The notes under the pieces: model-generated | What the model was told of the DNA's origin: nothing | The model's database searches: none | The model's input: only the letters and a program-made list of their open reading frames with translations | Source of the DNA: an uncultured Clostridium sp. | GTDB lineage: Bacteria; Bacillota_A; Clostridia; TANB77; CAG-508 | Direction of reading: 5' to 3' | DNA length: 49,234 nucleotides | NCBI GenBank assembly: GCA_905200315.1 | Contig: CAJKKA010000001.1 | Coordinates: 1 to 49,234 of the forward strand | Shown: positions 37,157 to 44,531 of the stretch, in pieces | Layout: every line of letters begins with the position of its first letter | How positions within the stretch are numbered: position 1 is the first letter of the stretch | Program-made: the position numbers and the translations under genes

Positions 37157-38189
37157 ATTGTTCTTCAATTTTCTCTATTATTTCATTTCTTAAATCTTCA
37201 TCTGCAATTCTGCTTAAGATTTTATTAAATCTTGCTTTTACAATTAATTTAACCGCTTCATTATAACTTAAACCTCTTGACATTATATAAAATAGTTCTT
37301 GATTATCTACTTTTCCAGAGGCTGTTGAGTGGTTTCCCTCTACATCAGATTCTGTACATAAAAGCATTGGAAGTGCTATACTTCTGGCTTTTTCTGAAAG
37401 CAACATACAAAATTCGTTTTCATTTCCTTTTGCTTTTTTACAACCTTTTTTAAAGTCTATTGTACCTTTGAAATTCTTTTTTGCATTTCCACTCAAAGCT
37501 CCTTGAACGTCTATGTCTATAAAGCTTTGTTTTCCTCGTAATTCCGCAATATAATTTAAATCTTTTATATTATTTTCTGCACCCAAATAAATTGTTTTTA
37601 AATCATTTTTTGCTTTTTCTCCTAATATGTTTGAGTAATAGTTTGTTATACTGTTTTTTCCACCTATATCAATTATTGTATAATTTATACTTGCATTTGA
37701 TTCTATAATGTTTTCATAAGCTTCAAAATTATTAGAATTTTTATTCATTGTATTTACAACTATAACATCAATTTTAGAATTTTCTAATGCATTTATTTTT
37801 ATTACTCCGTTGTGGAAACATTCTTTATTTGTATTTGATTTATAAACTATATATAATTTACATTTTTTTGTTGCATTTACAACAATATTGTTAATTAAAT
37901 TTATATTCTCATCATCAAAATTATAAATTATTTTTATTTCTTCGTTCTCAGCATCAATATTTAATTTACTATTTGAATTTTTAATTATATTATTTTGAAG
38001 AATTTCACCTAAACCATATGTAAGTTTTGTTTCTTCAATATTTTCTGTTATATTTTTTCCACCAATTATTTCAACATTTTTAAATTCTTCTACCTCTTTT
38101 GGTATTTCAACATCTGTAAGTTTTATGTTATTTATTAAAAAGTTTTTTGATGTTCTAATTGGTGTTTCATTTAATTTTAATTCGTTCAT
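37152..38189 (-). CDS. sufD: Fe-S assembly scaffold component SufD
   Basis: Part of the SufBC2D scaffold, 345 residues, without a radical or redox function of its own. The family's beta-helix core is recognisable by S-Y-N-E-A-V-K-L-I-V-K-A-R-F near the C-terminus and the segment H-S-T-A-S-G-K-V-D-N-Q-E-L-F-Y-I-M-S-R-G-L-S, which parallels that in SufB. The N-terminus is less conserved, as usual. GGAAAGGATT precedes the ATG. It is followed by sufS after 37 bases, in which a hairpin repeat supplies the stop codon. Confidence 0.92.
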   Translation of the reverse strand: MNELKLNETPIRTSKNFLINNIKLTDVEIPKEVEEFKNVEIIGGKNITENIEETKLTYGLGEILQNNIIKNSNSKLNIDAENEEIKIIYNFDDENINLINNIVVNATKKCKLYIVYKSNTNKECFHNGVIKINALENSKIDVIVVNTMNKNSNNFEAYENIIESNASINYTIIDIGGKNSITNYYSNILGEKAKNDLKTIYLGAENNIKDLNYIAELRGKQSFIDIDVQGALSGNAKKNFKGTIDFKKGCKKAKGNENEFCMLLSEKARSIALPMLLCTESDVEGNHSTASGKVDNQELFYIMSRGLSYNEAVKLIVKARFNKILSRIADEDLRNEIIEKIEEQL

Positions 38190-38208
38190 TTTTAATCCTT
38201 TCCAAAAT

Positions 38209-38237
38209 TTGCATTTTATGTTAATTTACGTTATAAT
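38209..38237 (+). promoter_or_regulatory. Promoter of small membrane gene between sufD and sufB
   Basis: TTGCAT (38209-38214), 17-base spacer, TATAAT (38232-38237), followed by AAAGGAGG at about 38270. Its sequence (GCATTTTATGTTAAT...GTTATAAT) closely resembles the promoter at 39897. Confidence 0.7.
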
Positions 38238-38284
38238 ATATTTGGTAACATAAATTGTGTTTTTTACTAAAAGGAGGTTCTCTT

Positions 38285-38434
38285 ATGAAAAAAAGTACAT
38301 TAAAATATTTCTTCACGTTTCTCTTTTTATTGCATTTGATTGTTTTATTCTTTTCAGACAATGTATCTGTTGATACATTTACAATCATAACAGTGATTTA
38401 TGTGTCCACTCTAGGAATACTGTGGGCTAAATAA
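38285..38434 (+). CDS. Small two-helix membrane protein (copy 1), unknown
   Basis: A 49-residue protein too short to stand out otherwise. Basic start M-K-K-S-T-L-K, hydrophobic helix at about 8-23, a short polar D-N-V-S-V-D-T, then a second helix to the end. The ATG has a near-perfect AAGGAGG eight bases upstream, a consensus promoter and its own terminator (38442-38465). It runs opposite to the suf genes in the sufD-sufB gap. The pattern resembles the unit at 39959-40152. Hydrophobic small proteins of this kind can be toxins or membrane-protein regulators, but no family is recognised. Confidence 0.6.
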   Translation: MKKSTLKYFFTFLFLLHLIVLFFSDNVSVDTFTIITVIYVSTLGILWAK

Positions 38435-38441
38435 CTTCCTG

Positions 38442-38465
38442 CCTCTCAAATTATAATTTGAGAGG
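38442..38465 (+). terminator. Terminator of the small gene copy 1
   Basis: CCTCTCAAATTATAATTTGAGAGG is a perfect palindrome followed by TTTTTG on the plus strand. On the minus strand no T-run follows, so sufB transcription is expected to read through. Confidence 0.8.
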
Positions 38466-38472
38466 TTTTTGT

Positions 38473-39870
38473 TTATCCTATTGAACCTTCTAATTCTAAA
38501 TTGATTAAGTTATTCATTTCAACTGCATATTCTACTGGTAATTCTTTTGAAATAGGATAAGCAAAGCCTCTAACTATCATAGCTTTTGCATCTTCTTCTG
38601 AAAGTCCTCTACTCATTAAATAGAATATCTCTTTATCACTTATTTTTCCTATTTTAGCTTCGTGTGAAAATTCTACTTCATCTGTTCTTATATCGTTTAC
38701 TGGTATTGTATCTGACCTTGATATATCGTCTAACATTAGAGATTCACAACTTACACTACATTTTGAATTTTTAGCATTTCCTGCAATTCTAACTAAAGCT
38801 CTATACGTACATGCTCCGCCATCTTTTGAAATTGATTTTGAATTTACTACAGATGATGTATTTGGTGCATTATGAACTACTTTAAATCCCGTGTCTAAGT
38901 TTTGTCCTCCTCCTGCAAAGGTTATTCCTGTGTATTCTGTTTTAGCTCCTTCACCATTTAAAATACTCATAGGATATAGCATAGAAACTTTTGAACCAAA
39001 CGAACCTGTTACCCAGTCTATTTGTGCATTTTTTCCTACTATTGCTTTTTTAGTATTTAGGTTCATCATATTTTTTGACCAGTTTTCTATTGTTGAATAT
39101 CTTAAATAACTATTATCTTTTACATATAATTCTACACAACCTGCATGTAGATTAACTTTGTTGTATTTTGGTGCAGAACATCCTTCTATAAAATGTAAGC
39201 TTGCTCCTTCATCTACTATTATTAGTGTATGTTCAAATTGTCCTGATTCCGGTGAATTTAATCTAAAATAAGATTGAAGTGGTATATCCACTTTTACACC
39301 TTTTGGAACATATACAAAAGAACCACCTGACCAAACAGCAAAGTGAAGTGCAACAAATTTATGGTCATGTACTGGAACACATTTTGAAAAATATTCTTTT
39401 ACAAGCTCTGGATATTCTTTTACCGCAGAATCCATATCTGTATATACAACACCTTGTTTTATTAAATCTTCTTTAATACTATGATATACAACTTCTGAAT
39501 CGTATTGAGCTCCAACTCCTGCTAAAGATTTTTTCTCAGCCTCTGGAATTCCTAATTTATCAAAAGTATTTTTTATATCTTCTGGTACATCTTCCCAGTT
39601 TGAATTTAATTTAGACTTTGGCTTAACATATGTAGCAATTTCTTCCATATTCAATTCAGATAAATCTGGTCCCCAAGTTGGTAATTCTAATTTGTTGTAT
39701 GTTTCTAATGCTTTAAGTCTTATTTTTAACATCCAATCTGGTTCATTTTTCATTTTTGATATTTCTCTTACAATTTCTTCATTAATACCACTTTGCATTT
39801 TGAAATCGTAATCATCTTTATTTTTTATATCATAAATATTTCTATTTATATCTTCAATTTGAGTTTTCAT
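38473..39870 (-). CDS. sufB: Fe-S assembly scaffold component SufB
   Basis: Core of the SufBC2D scaffold, where the nascent cluster forms; 465 residues. Typical segments: M-K-N-E-P-D-W-M-L near 40, S-V-V-N-S-K-S-I-S-K-D-G-G near 340, and C-S-V-S-C-E-S-L near 372. The conserved Cys-bearing motif C-S-A-P-K-Y lies near 230. The ATG at 39870 has AAAGGATT upstream. It follows sufC after a 341-base gap containing an opposite-strand small gene. Confidence 0.97.
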   Translation of the reverse strand: MKTQIEDINRNIYDIKNKDDYDFKMQSGINEEIVREISKMKNEPDWMLKIRLKALETYNKLELPTWGPDLSELNMEEIATYVKPKSKLNSNWEDVPEDIKNTFDKLGIPEAEKKSLAGVGAQYDSEVVYHSIKEDLIKQGVVYTDMDSAVKEYPELVKEYFSKCVPVHDHKFVALHFAVWSGGSFVYVPKGVKVDIPLQSYFRLNSPESGQFEHTLIIVDEGASLHFIEGCSAPKYNKVNLHAGCVELYVKDNSYLRYSTIENWSKNMMNLNTKKAIVGKNAQIDWVTGSFGSKVSMLYPMSILNGEGAKTEYTGITFAGGGQNLDTGFKVVHNAPNTSSVVNSKSISKDGGACTYRALVRIAGNAKNSKCSVSCESLMLDDISRSDTIPVNDIRTDEVEFSHEAKIGKISDKEIFYLMSRGLSEEDAKAMIVRGFAYPISKELPVEYAVEMNNLINLELEGSIG

Positions 39871-39896
39871 TTTAATCCTTTCTTAATTTTTGAATT

Positions 39897-39925
39897 TTGA
39901 CATTTTATGTTAATAATGTTATAAT
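39897..39925 (+). promoter_or_regulatory. Consensus promoter of the second small membrane gene
   Basis: TTGACA (39897-39902), 17-base spacer, TATAAT (39920-39925): a perfect sigma-A consensus. TTAGGAGG follows at about 39943. Confidence 0.8.
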
Positions 39926-39958
39926 GTAACTTATAAAAAACATTAGGAGGATAACACT

Positions 39959-40152
39959 ATGAAGAAAGACAATAACAACAATCATCGCATTTCAAAATCA
40001 ATTATTCGAATTTCATATGTATTTGTAATTTTTTATTTAGCACAATGCAAGATTACTGTACTGTTCGACAGCTAATAGCTATATCAACAACAGCTATATT
40101 ACTTGCACCAGTTGCAGATTGGATAAATGATTGGATATTCGACAATGTTTAA
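39959..40152 (+). pseudogene. Small membrane protein (copy 2) with a frameshift in a T-run
   Basis: The ATG at 39959 follows AGGAGG and a perfect promoter, but zero-frame reading stops after 38 codons (TAA at 40073-40075). If one extra T is read in the run of six T (TAATTTTTTATTTAG, about 40027-40040), i.e. a -1 shift, the frame continues to the TAA at 40150-40152 and gives about 64 residues with two hydrophobic segments, matching the layout of the 38285-38434 protein. A terminator follows at 40176. It could be a real -1 frameshift or transcriptional slippage, or a lesion. I list it as pseudogene because neither is proven. Confidence 0.45.
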
Positions 40153-40175
40153 TGTGATGATTTCTTTATCCTTAC

Positions 40176-40206
40176 ACCAGCCATTTTATTTGGCTGGTAT
40201 TTTATT
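40176..40206 (+). terminator. Terminator of the small gene copy 2
   Basis: ACCAGCC-ATTTTATTT-GGCTGGT followed by ATTTTATTTTATC on the plus strand. Confidence 0.75.
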
Positions 40207-40211
40207 TTATC

Positions 40212-40949
40212 TTATTTATAATCAGCATATCCTTTTTCTTCTATTTCTTTTACCAAACTTGCATCTCCTGTTTTAACAATTTTTCCGTTTACTAAAACAT
40301 GAACATAATCTGGTGTTAGGCTCTCTAAAATTTTAGCATTGTGTGTTATTATCAAAACTGCATTTTCATCATTTTTAAACATATTTATACCTTTTGATAC
40401 TGTTCTTATTGCATCTACATCTAACCCCGAATCTGTTTCATCTAATATTGCAAGTTTTGGATTCAATACAAGCATTTGTAATATTTCATTTTTCTTTTTT
40501 TCTCCACCTGAAAATCCTACATTTAAGTTTCTTTCTATTAATTTTGGATTCATATTTAATTCTTCCATATATTTTTTTACGGTATTTTTAAATTCAAATA
40601 TTCTTACATGCTTGTCCTCTATTTTTCCTTTTGCAGTTTTTAAAAAGTTTAATGTAGATATTCCTGGTATTTCTTCTGGAGATTGAAAAGACATAAATAT
40701 TCCTTTTTTTGCTATTTTATCTGTTGATAATTCGTTTATATTTTCTCCATCAAATTCAATTGTTCCACTTATTTTTTTATATTCTGGGTTATTTAAAATA
40801 ACATGTGCTGTTGTTGATTTTCCAGCCCCATTTGGACCCATAATTACATGAACTTCACCCTTATTTATTTTTAAATTTAATCCTTTTAAAATTTCCTTAT
40901 CTTCTGCATTTGCATATAAATCTTTTATTTCTAATAATGTGTTACTCAT
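40212..40949 (-). CDS. sufC: Fe-S assembly ATPase SufC
   Basis: ABC-type ATPase of the SufBC2D complex, 245 residues. Walker A G-P-N-G-A-G-K-S-T near 38, signature F-S-G-G-E near 148, Walker B A-I-L-D-E-T-D near 170. GAGAGGAAAA is upstream. It overlaps the end of the regulator gene by 8 bases and is the first suf gene. Confidence 0.96.
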   Translation of the reverse strand: MSNTLLEIKDLYANAEDKEILKGLNLKINKGEVHVIMGPNGAGKSTTAHVILNNPEYKKISGTIEFDGENINELSTDKIAKKGIFMSFQSPEEIPGISTLNFLKTAKGKIEDKHVRIFEFKNTVKKYMEELNMNPKLIERNLNVGFSGGEKKKNEILQMLVLNPKLAILDETDSGLDVDAIRTVSKGINMFKNDENAVLIITHNAKILESLTPDYVHVLVNGKIVKTGDASLVKEIEEKGYADYK

Positions 40950-41412
40950 TTATATTTTCCTCTCTTTTTACTTTTAATTTTTTTCTATTACAACATCTGC
41001 ATTTTTCTTGATTAATGTCGTAATCACAATCCAAACTATATACTCCTAAAATTTTATGTACATATTTTGTAAGTTTATTTAAAGTTACATCTCCCATAGT
41101 TGATTTTAATTTTTCTGCCTCTTGCTCTGCCTCTTCTTTTGGCACTTCTAATATTTCTGTTAAAAATACATTAACTATGTCATAAGCTTCTAAAACCTTT
41201 TTAGCAAGTTGTTCACCTTTTTGTGTTAATTCTATATCTCCATAAACTTCATAATTTACTAAGCCATTTGACTTTAAATTTCTAATTGCTTTATTAACAC
41301 TTGGCTTTGTACAATTCATTTTATTAGCTATTGTTGTTACTTTTATATCTTGCCCTTGTTTTTTAAGCACATACATTGTTTTTAAGTACTCTTCTAAAGA
41401 ACTCGTAATCAT
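40942..41412 (-). CDS. DtxR/MntR-family metal-dependent repressor
   Basis: A 156-residue iron/manganese-type repressor with an N-terminal winged helix (L-E-E-Y-L-K-T-M-Y near residue 5; M-N-C-T-K-P-S-V-N-K-A recognition helix near 35) and a dimerisation domain with metal-ligand positions (E-L-T-Q-K-G, E-E-A-E-Q-E-A-E). Cys-rich C-terminus (C-D-Y ... C-R-C-C-N-R) is unusual and might bind a metal or Fe-S centre. ATG at 41412 follows AAGGAG; 41445 is not used. It overlaps sufC and has an operator-like repeat at its promoter, so it likely autoregulates the whole suf operon. Confidence 0.85.
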   Translation of the reverse strand: MITSSLEEYLKTMYVLKKQGQDIKVTTIANKMNCTKPSVNKAIRNLKSNGLVNYEVYGDIELTQKGEQLAKKVLEAYDIVNVFLTEILEVPKEEAEQEAEKLKSTMGDVTLNKLTKYVHKILGVYSLDCDYDINQEKCRCCNRKKLKVKREENINE

Positions 41413-41427
41413 ATAAATTCTCCTTTT

Positions 41428-41443
41428 GTTAACTTCGGTTAAC
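41428..41443. promoter_or_regulatory. Operator-like GTTAAC-N4-GTTAAC at the suf/regulator promoter
   Basis: GTTAACTTCGGTTAAC lies just downstream of the -10 of the regulator promoter, near the transcription start. It resembles the short AT-rich palindromes bound by DtxR/MntR family repressors. Related half-sites (GTGTAAC, ATGTTAC) lie in the promoter spacer. Confidence 0.5.
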
Positions 41444-41473
41444 ATTATACTATGTGTAACATATGTTTGTCAA
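41444..41473 (-). promoter_or_regulatory. Promoter of the regulator-suf operon
   Basis: On the minus strand TTGACA (41473-41468) and TATAAT (41449-41444), spacer 18 bases. Confidence 0.7.
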
Positions 41474-41499
41474 GGCTAACTTTGCTGAAAATATAAAAA

Positions 41500-41529
41500 T
41501 TCCAGAATACAAATTACGTATTCTGGGAA
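41500..41529 (-). terminator. Terminator of the 41553-41918 gene
   Basis: TTCCAGAATAC (41500-41510) pairs with GTATTCTGGGAA (41518-41529); on the minus strand a T-rich tract follows. Confidence 0.75.
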
Positions 41530-41552
41530 AATGTAATTAAAGAACCTTTTTG

Positions 41553-41918
41553 TTACTCTAATGGGAAACCTATTTCTTCCATCTTATCTAAGATATCTGG
41601 GAGTGTTTTGGCTCCTATACTCCTAATTTTTGGCACCCCACTTTTTCTACAGTTCAAAATTAATTGTTTTTTTTCAATTATATCTTGAACTGTTCTTATT
41701 CCATATCGAGCTAAACAACCATACGCACGACTTGATAACCCCAATTCACTAATCGGTTTATTTAACATTTTATCTTCATCACTTTTTTGTATTTCCTCAT
41801 TTGCTTTTCTCAACCGTTTAATTTCCTCATCTTTGCAAGATATCTCGAATTTTAACTTGCGGATTTCTTCGTCTTTTCTCTTTATTTCTAATTCTAACTT
41901 TTTAAAATAATCATCCAT
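41553..41918 (-). CDS. Coiled coil plus RNA-polymerase alpha-CTD-like protein
   Basis: A 121-residue protein: a charged coiled coil at about 1-48 with heptad E-E-I-x-K-L repeats, then a domain at about 52-121 resembling the helix-hairpin-helix alpha C-terminal domain of RNA polymerase (I-S-E-L-G-L-S-S-R-A-Y-G-C-L near 55, I-R-T-V-Q-D-I-I near 72, G-A-K-T-L-P-D-I-L near 101). It may bind DNA or a sigma/activator surface. GGAGGAAAAA is upstream. It has an in-frame CGG (codon K-R-L-R, about 41814-41816) that is read as Arg in this reading; a +1 shift there would give AAA-GGT-TGA, an immediate stop. Confidence 0.7.
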   Translation of the reverse strand: MDDYFKKLELEIKRKDEEIRKLKFEISCKDEEIKRLRKANEEIQKSDEDKMLNKPISELGLSSRAYGCLARYGIRTVQDIIEKKQLILNCRKSGVPKIRSIGAKTLPDILDKMEEIGFPLE

Positions 41919-42132
41919 ATATTTTTCCTCCTGCTATTATTTTGTGTCATTATGAATAAAATTTTTCTTTAATTACATTTAAAAACTTGTCTATAACTAC
42001 AAATAATATTATAATATAATTTACATAAAATTTCAATACTTCAATGATTTTTATCCTGTCCATAAACTCAATAAAATAATAATATTGATGTAAAACATAA
42101 TTATTATAAATTTATGAAATAATAAATGAAAT

Positions 42133-42160
42133 TGTAGGAGCGACCATTGGTCGCCTTTTT
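42133..42160. repeat. Short TGTAGGAG hairpin repeat
   Basis: TGTAGGAGCGACCATTGGTCGCC: GCGACC-ATT-GGTCGC stem followed by TTTTTTCTTT. Same family as the REP-like elements found across many Clostridia. Confidence 0.7.
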
Positions 42161-42248
42161 TCTTTATGGCGGTCAATGAACACTGCTACGTTGTTACAAT
42201 TTTACAATTTTTTTAATACATAATTCCACCAAGAAATATTTATTTTTA

Positions 42249-42510
42249 GCGGGTCGTCGAGACGCCGACCCCTACACTGAAAATTGTATTTTCTTATATA
42301 ATTTTTTGTACATGGTTAAAATATATTAAACGGATATTGGATGTTAGAATTTGGAAGTTTGAAATCAAAATAAAAACTTCGAAGAAATCACCCTAAACTC
42401 CAACTTCAAACTTCTAACATCTTATATCAAATCGAAACATAAAAAAACAATCTGGTCGACAGAGGCGTCGACCACTACATCTAAATTAGAAATTTTCTAT
42501 AATATAAATT
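42249..42510. repeat. Gene-free island of inverted and GC-rich repeats
   Basis: The gap 41919-42602 holds no gene I can support. Copies of the GC-rich hairpin repeat lie at 42249-42300 and 42454-42510, with the AT tail TAGAAATTTTCTATAATATAA. A long inverted repeat (GATGTTAGAA...TTCTAACATC with GTTTGAA / TTCAAAC) spans about 42340-42421. GGCGGTCAATGA(C)CACT occurs at about 42168 and 42513. Confidence 0.7.
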
Positions 42511-42602
42511 AAGGCGGTCAATGACCACTACTACTGCTTATTTTTAAGATTTTGTCATAGTGATTTTTGCTCCCGTCCCTAAAATCACCCCAAATTATTA
42601 AT

Positions 42603-43628
42603 TTATGTTTTTTCTTCTAGTTGATTTTTATTGTCTTTCATTTGATTTATTATGGTTATTATTGCACATATAATTACAAACAAATAAAAATTTATACCTC
42701 TATTTAATAATACTGCACTACTTATCATATTTTCTGGATATATTGTTTTGAATATTTGCATAAATGCTCCTTCGCTAACTCCCACAGCTCCTGGTGATGG
42801 TATTCCTGAAACTGTTGCATACACTAAGGATTGTAATGCAATTATAATTATTATATTGCTTTGATTAAAGCCTAAAGCTCTGTAAGTCCAATATGTTATG
42901 CTATAGTATATTGTAAATTGCACAAGTGTGGTTATTATTATTTTAAGTAAATGTCCTCTATTGTTTCTAACAAATATAGCACTTTTCTGGTACTTTTCTA
43001 GTTCATTGTTTAATTTTTCTTTTTTACTTTCTATATTTCTTACTTTAAAAAATTTTAATAACTTAATAACAAAGTCTATTATTCCTTTAGACAATTTTTC
43101 TGAAAAAATTGAAACTAAAAGTAGTATTAATGCGGATAAATTTAGCATTATTCCTATTACAAAAAATATAATAAGTGCACTATTTAAATATTCATAAAAA
43201 AAGAATACACTTACTAAAGCCATAGAAATTGTAATTATCTGCATACTTGTTAAATTTAAAAGCAAAGCTATTGTTGAACTCGAAACAGCTATATCGTCCT
43301 TACTCATATAATATATTTGCATAGGCTGACCACCACTTGCAGCAGGTGTAACGGCACTAAAGAAAAAACCTATTGCAGCATATTTAAAATTTTTTAAGAA
43401 AGTGCTTTTTTCTCCCAGCATTCTAAGTGTTCTTCCAATGTTTATGGCTTCTAAACTTAAATATATACACATTGCTACTATACCTATAAGTATAAATTCT
43501 AATTTAGCATTTTTCATTATTGAAAAAATATCAAAAAAATTATTATCTTTAAATATTATTGTAAATGTTAATACAATTAATAATATAAATATAAGTAAAT
43601 TTCTTATTAATTTTCCTTTTTTCTTCAT
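42603..43628 (-). CDS. Flippase-like (lysyl-PG synthase TM domain / UPF0104) membrane protein
   Basis: A 341-residue integral membrane protein with about eight hydrophobic helices and a cytoplasmic charged loop near 205-230. It has the family pattern of the MprF N-terminal flippase domain (UPF0104/LPG_synthase_TM), including S-A-V-T-P-A-A-S-G-G-Q-P near 88 and G-A-V-G-V-S-E-G near 285. Such proteins may flip or export lipids without the synthase domain. GGAGAATTT is upstream of the ATG. Substrate unknown. It is separated from the CAP gene by 77 bases. Confidence 0.85.
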   Translation of the reverse strand: MKKKGKLIRNLLIFILLIVLTFTIIFKDNNFFDIFSIMKNAKLEFILIGIVAMCIYLSLEAINIGRTLRMLGEKSTFLKNFKYAAIGFFFSAVTPAASGGQPMQIYYMSKDDIAVSSSTIALLLNLTSMQIITISMALVSVFFFYEYLNSALIIFFVIGIMLNLSALILLLVSIFSEKLSKGIIDFVIKLLKFFKVRNIESKKEKLNNELEKYQKSAIFVRNNRGHLLKIIITTLVQFTIYYSITYWTYRALGFNQSNIIIIIALQSLVYATVSGIPSPGAVGVSEGAFMQIFKTIYPENMISSAVLLNRGINFYLFVIICAIITIINQMKDNKNQLEEKT

Positions 43629-43705
43629 TGCAAATTCTCCTATAAAATTTTATGATATCTTACAATATTATATTACCGCTAAAATTTATTGTCAAATATA
43701 TAAAT

Positions 43706-44473
43706 TTATTTACCTATAAACATTTGAACATATATTTTTCCATATTTATTGCTTTTAACTACACCAATTCCTGTATAGTTGAAATTTGAATTTAATATAT
43801 TTGCTTTATGTCCAGAGGAGTTCATCCAAGCTGTTACAGCTGCACTATTACTTGAATTTCCTGCTATATTTTCTCCTGCTGTTTTATATGATACTTTATA
43901 TTTATTTAACATTTCAAATGGTGTTCCATATGTTGGTGAATTATGTGAAAAATAATTATTATTTACCATATCTTGTGCTTTTACTCTTGCAATTGTTTGA
44001 ACTTCATTATCTATTTTTAATGCTTGAAGGCCATTGTTCGTTCTTTGCTTATTTATTAGATTAAAAGTTTCTTGCTCATCTGCAGTTAGTGTTGAATTTG
44101 TTGTTCCATTACTTGTTCCTGTATTTGTGCCTGTACTTGTGTTTCCAGAACTTGTTGATGATTTTACAGCTTTAACATATTTTTTACTTACTGCTCCTAC
44201 ATAGTCTCCTTCTACTTGAACAATGTACCATTCTCCAACGCCTGCAAATACTCTAATATATTCGTTCTTTTTTACTGTTGCTACTATTTTATATTGTGTT
44301 CCTGGCCCACTTCTTACATTAAGTGTTGTTGCTGTAACTATTCCTGTTGAAAAATCTACTTTATAATAATGTTGCATTCCAAATGATGTTGTAAATATAC
44401 ACAAAATAAAGGCAAACATGCTTACTGCAAGTGCCTTTATTATGTTTTTTCTTTTAATTGTAATAACTTTCAT
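43706..44473 (-). CDS. SH3b plus CAP/SCP domain secreted protein
   Basis: A 255-residue exported protein. A signal-anchor at about 10-30 is followed by an SH3b domain (about 40-103: T-L-N-V-R-S-G-P-G-T-Q-Y near 50), a Thr/Asn/Ser-rich linker (about 105-130) and a CAP domain (about 132-255) with N-N-Y-F-S-H-N-S, A-G-E-N-I-A-G and G-H-K-A-N-I-L motifs. The CAP His and Glu positions are present, though enzymatic function is not established in this family. AAAGGGGGA precedes the ATG. Wall-associated location is likely from the SH3b domain. Confidence 0.88.
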   Translation of the reverse strand: MKVITIKRKNIIKALAVSMFAFILCIFTTSFGMQHYYKVDFSTGIVTATTLNVRSGPGTQYKIVATVKKNEYIRVFAGVGEWYIVQVEGDYVGAVSKKYVKAVKSSTSSGNTSTGTNTGTSNGTTNSTLTADEQETFNLINKQRTNNGLQALKIDNEVQTIARVKAQDMVNNNYFSHNSPTYGTPFEMLNKYKVSYKTAGENIAGNSSNSAAVTAWMNSSGHKANILNSNFNYTGIGVVKSNKYGKIYVQMFIGK

Positions 44474-44531
44474 AATAAAATCCCCCTTTATTTAAGGTTA
44501 TTTCATTATGAATGTCCATTATGCATTTATT

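Noticed and set aside
35999..37168. A truncated SufS of 371-389 residues ending at about 35999
   Set aside because: The tail after CGG is nonsense and lacks the catalytic cysteine loop; the +1 frame carries it and runs to 35899. The start at 37168 has no ribosome binding site.
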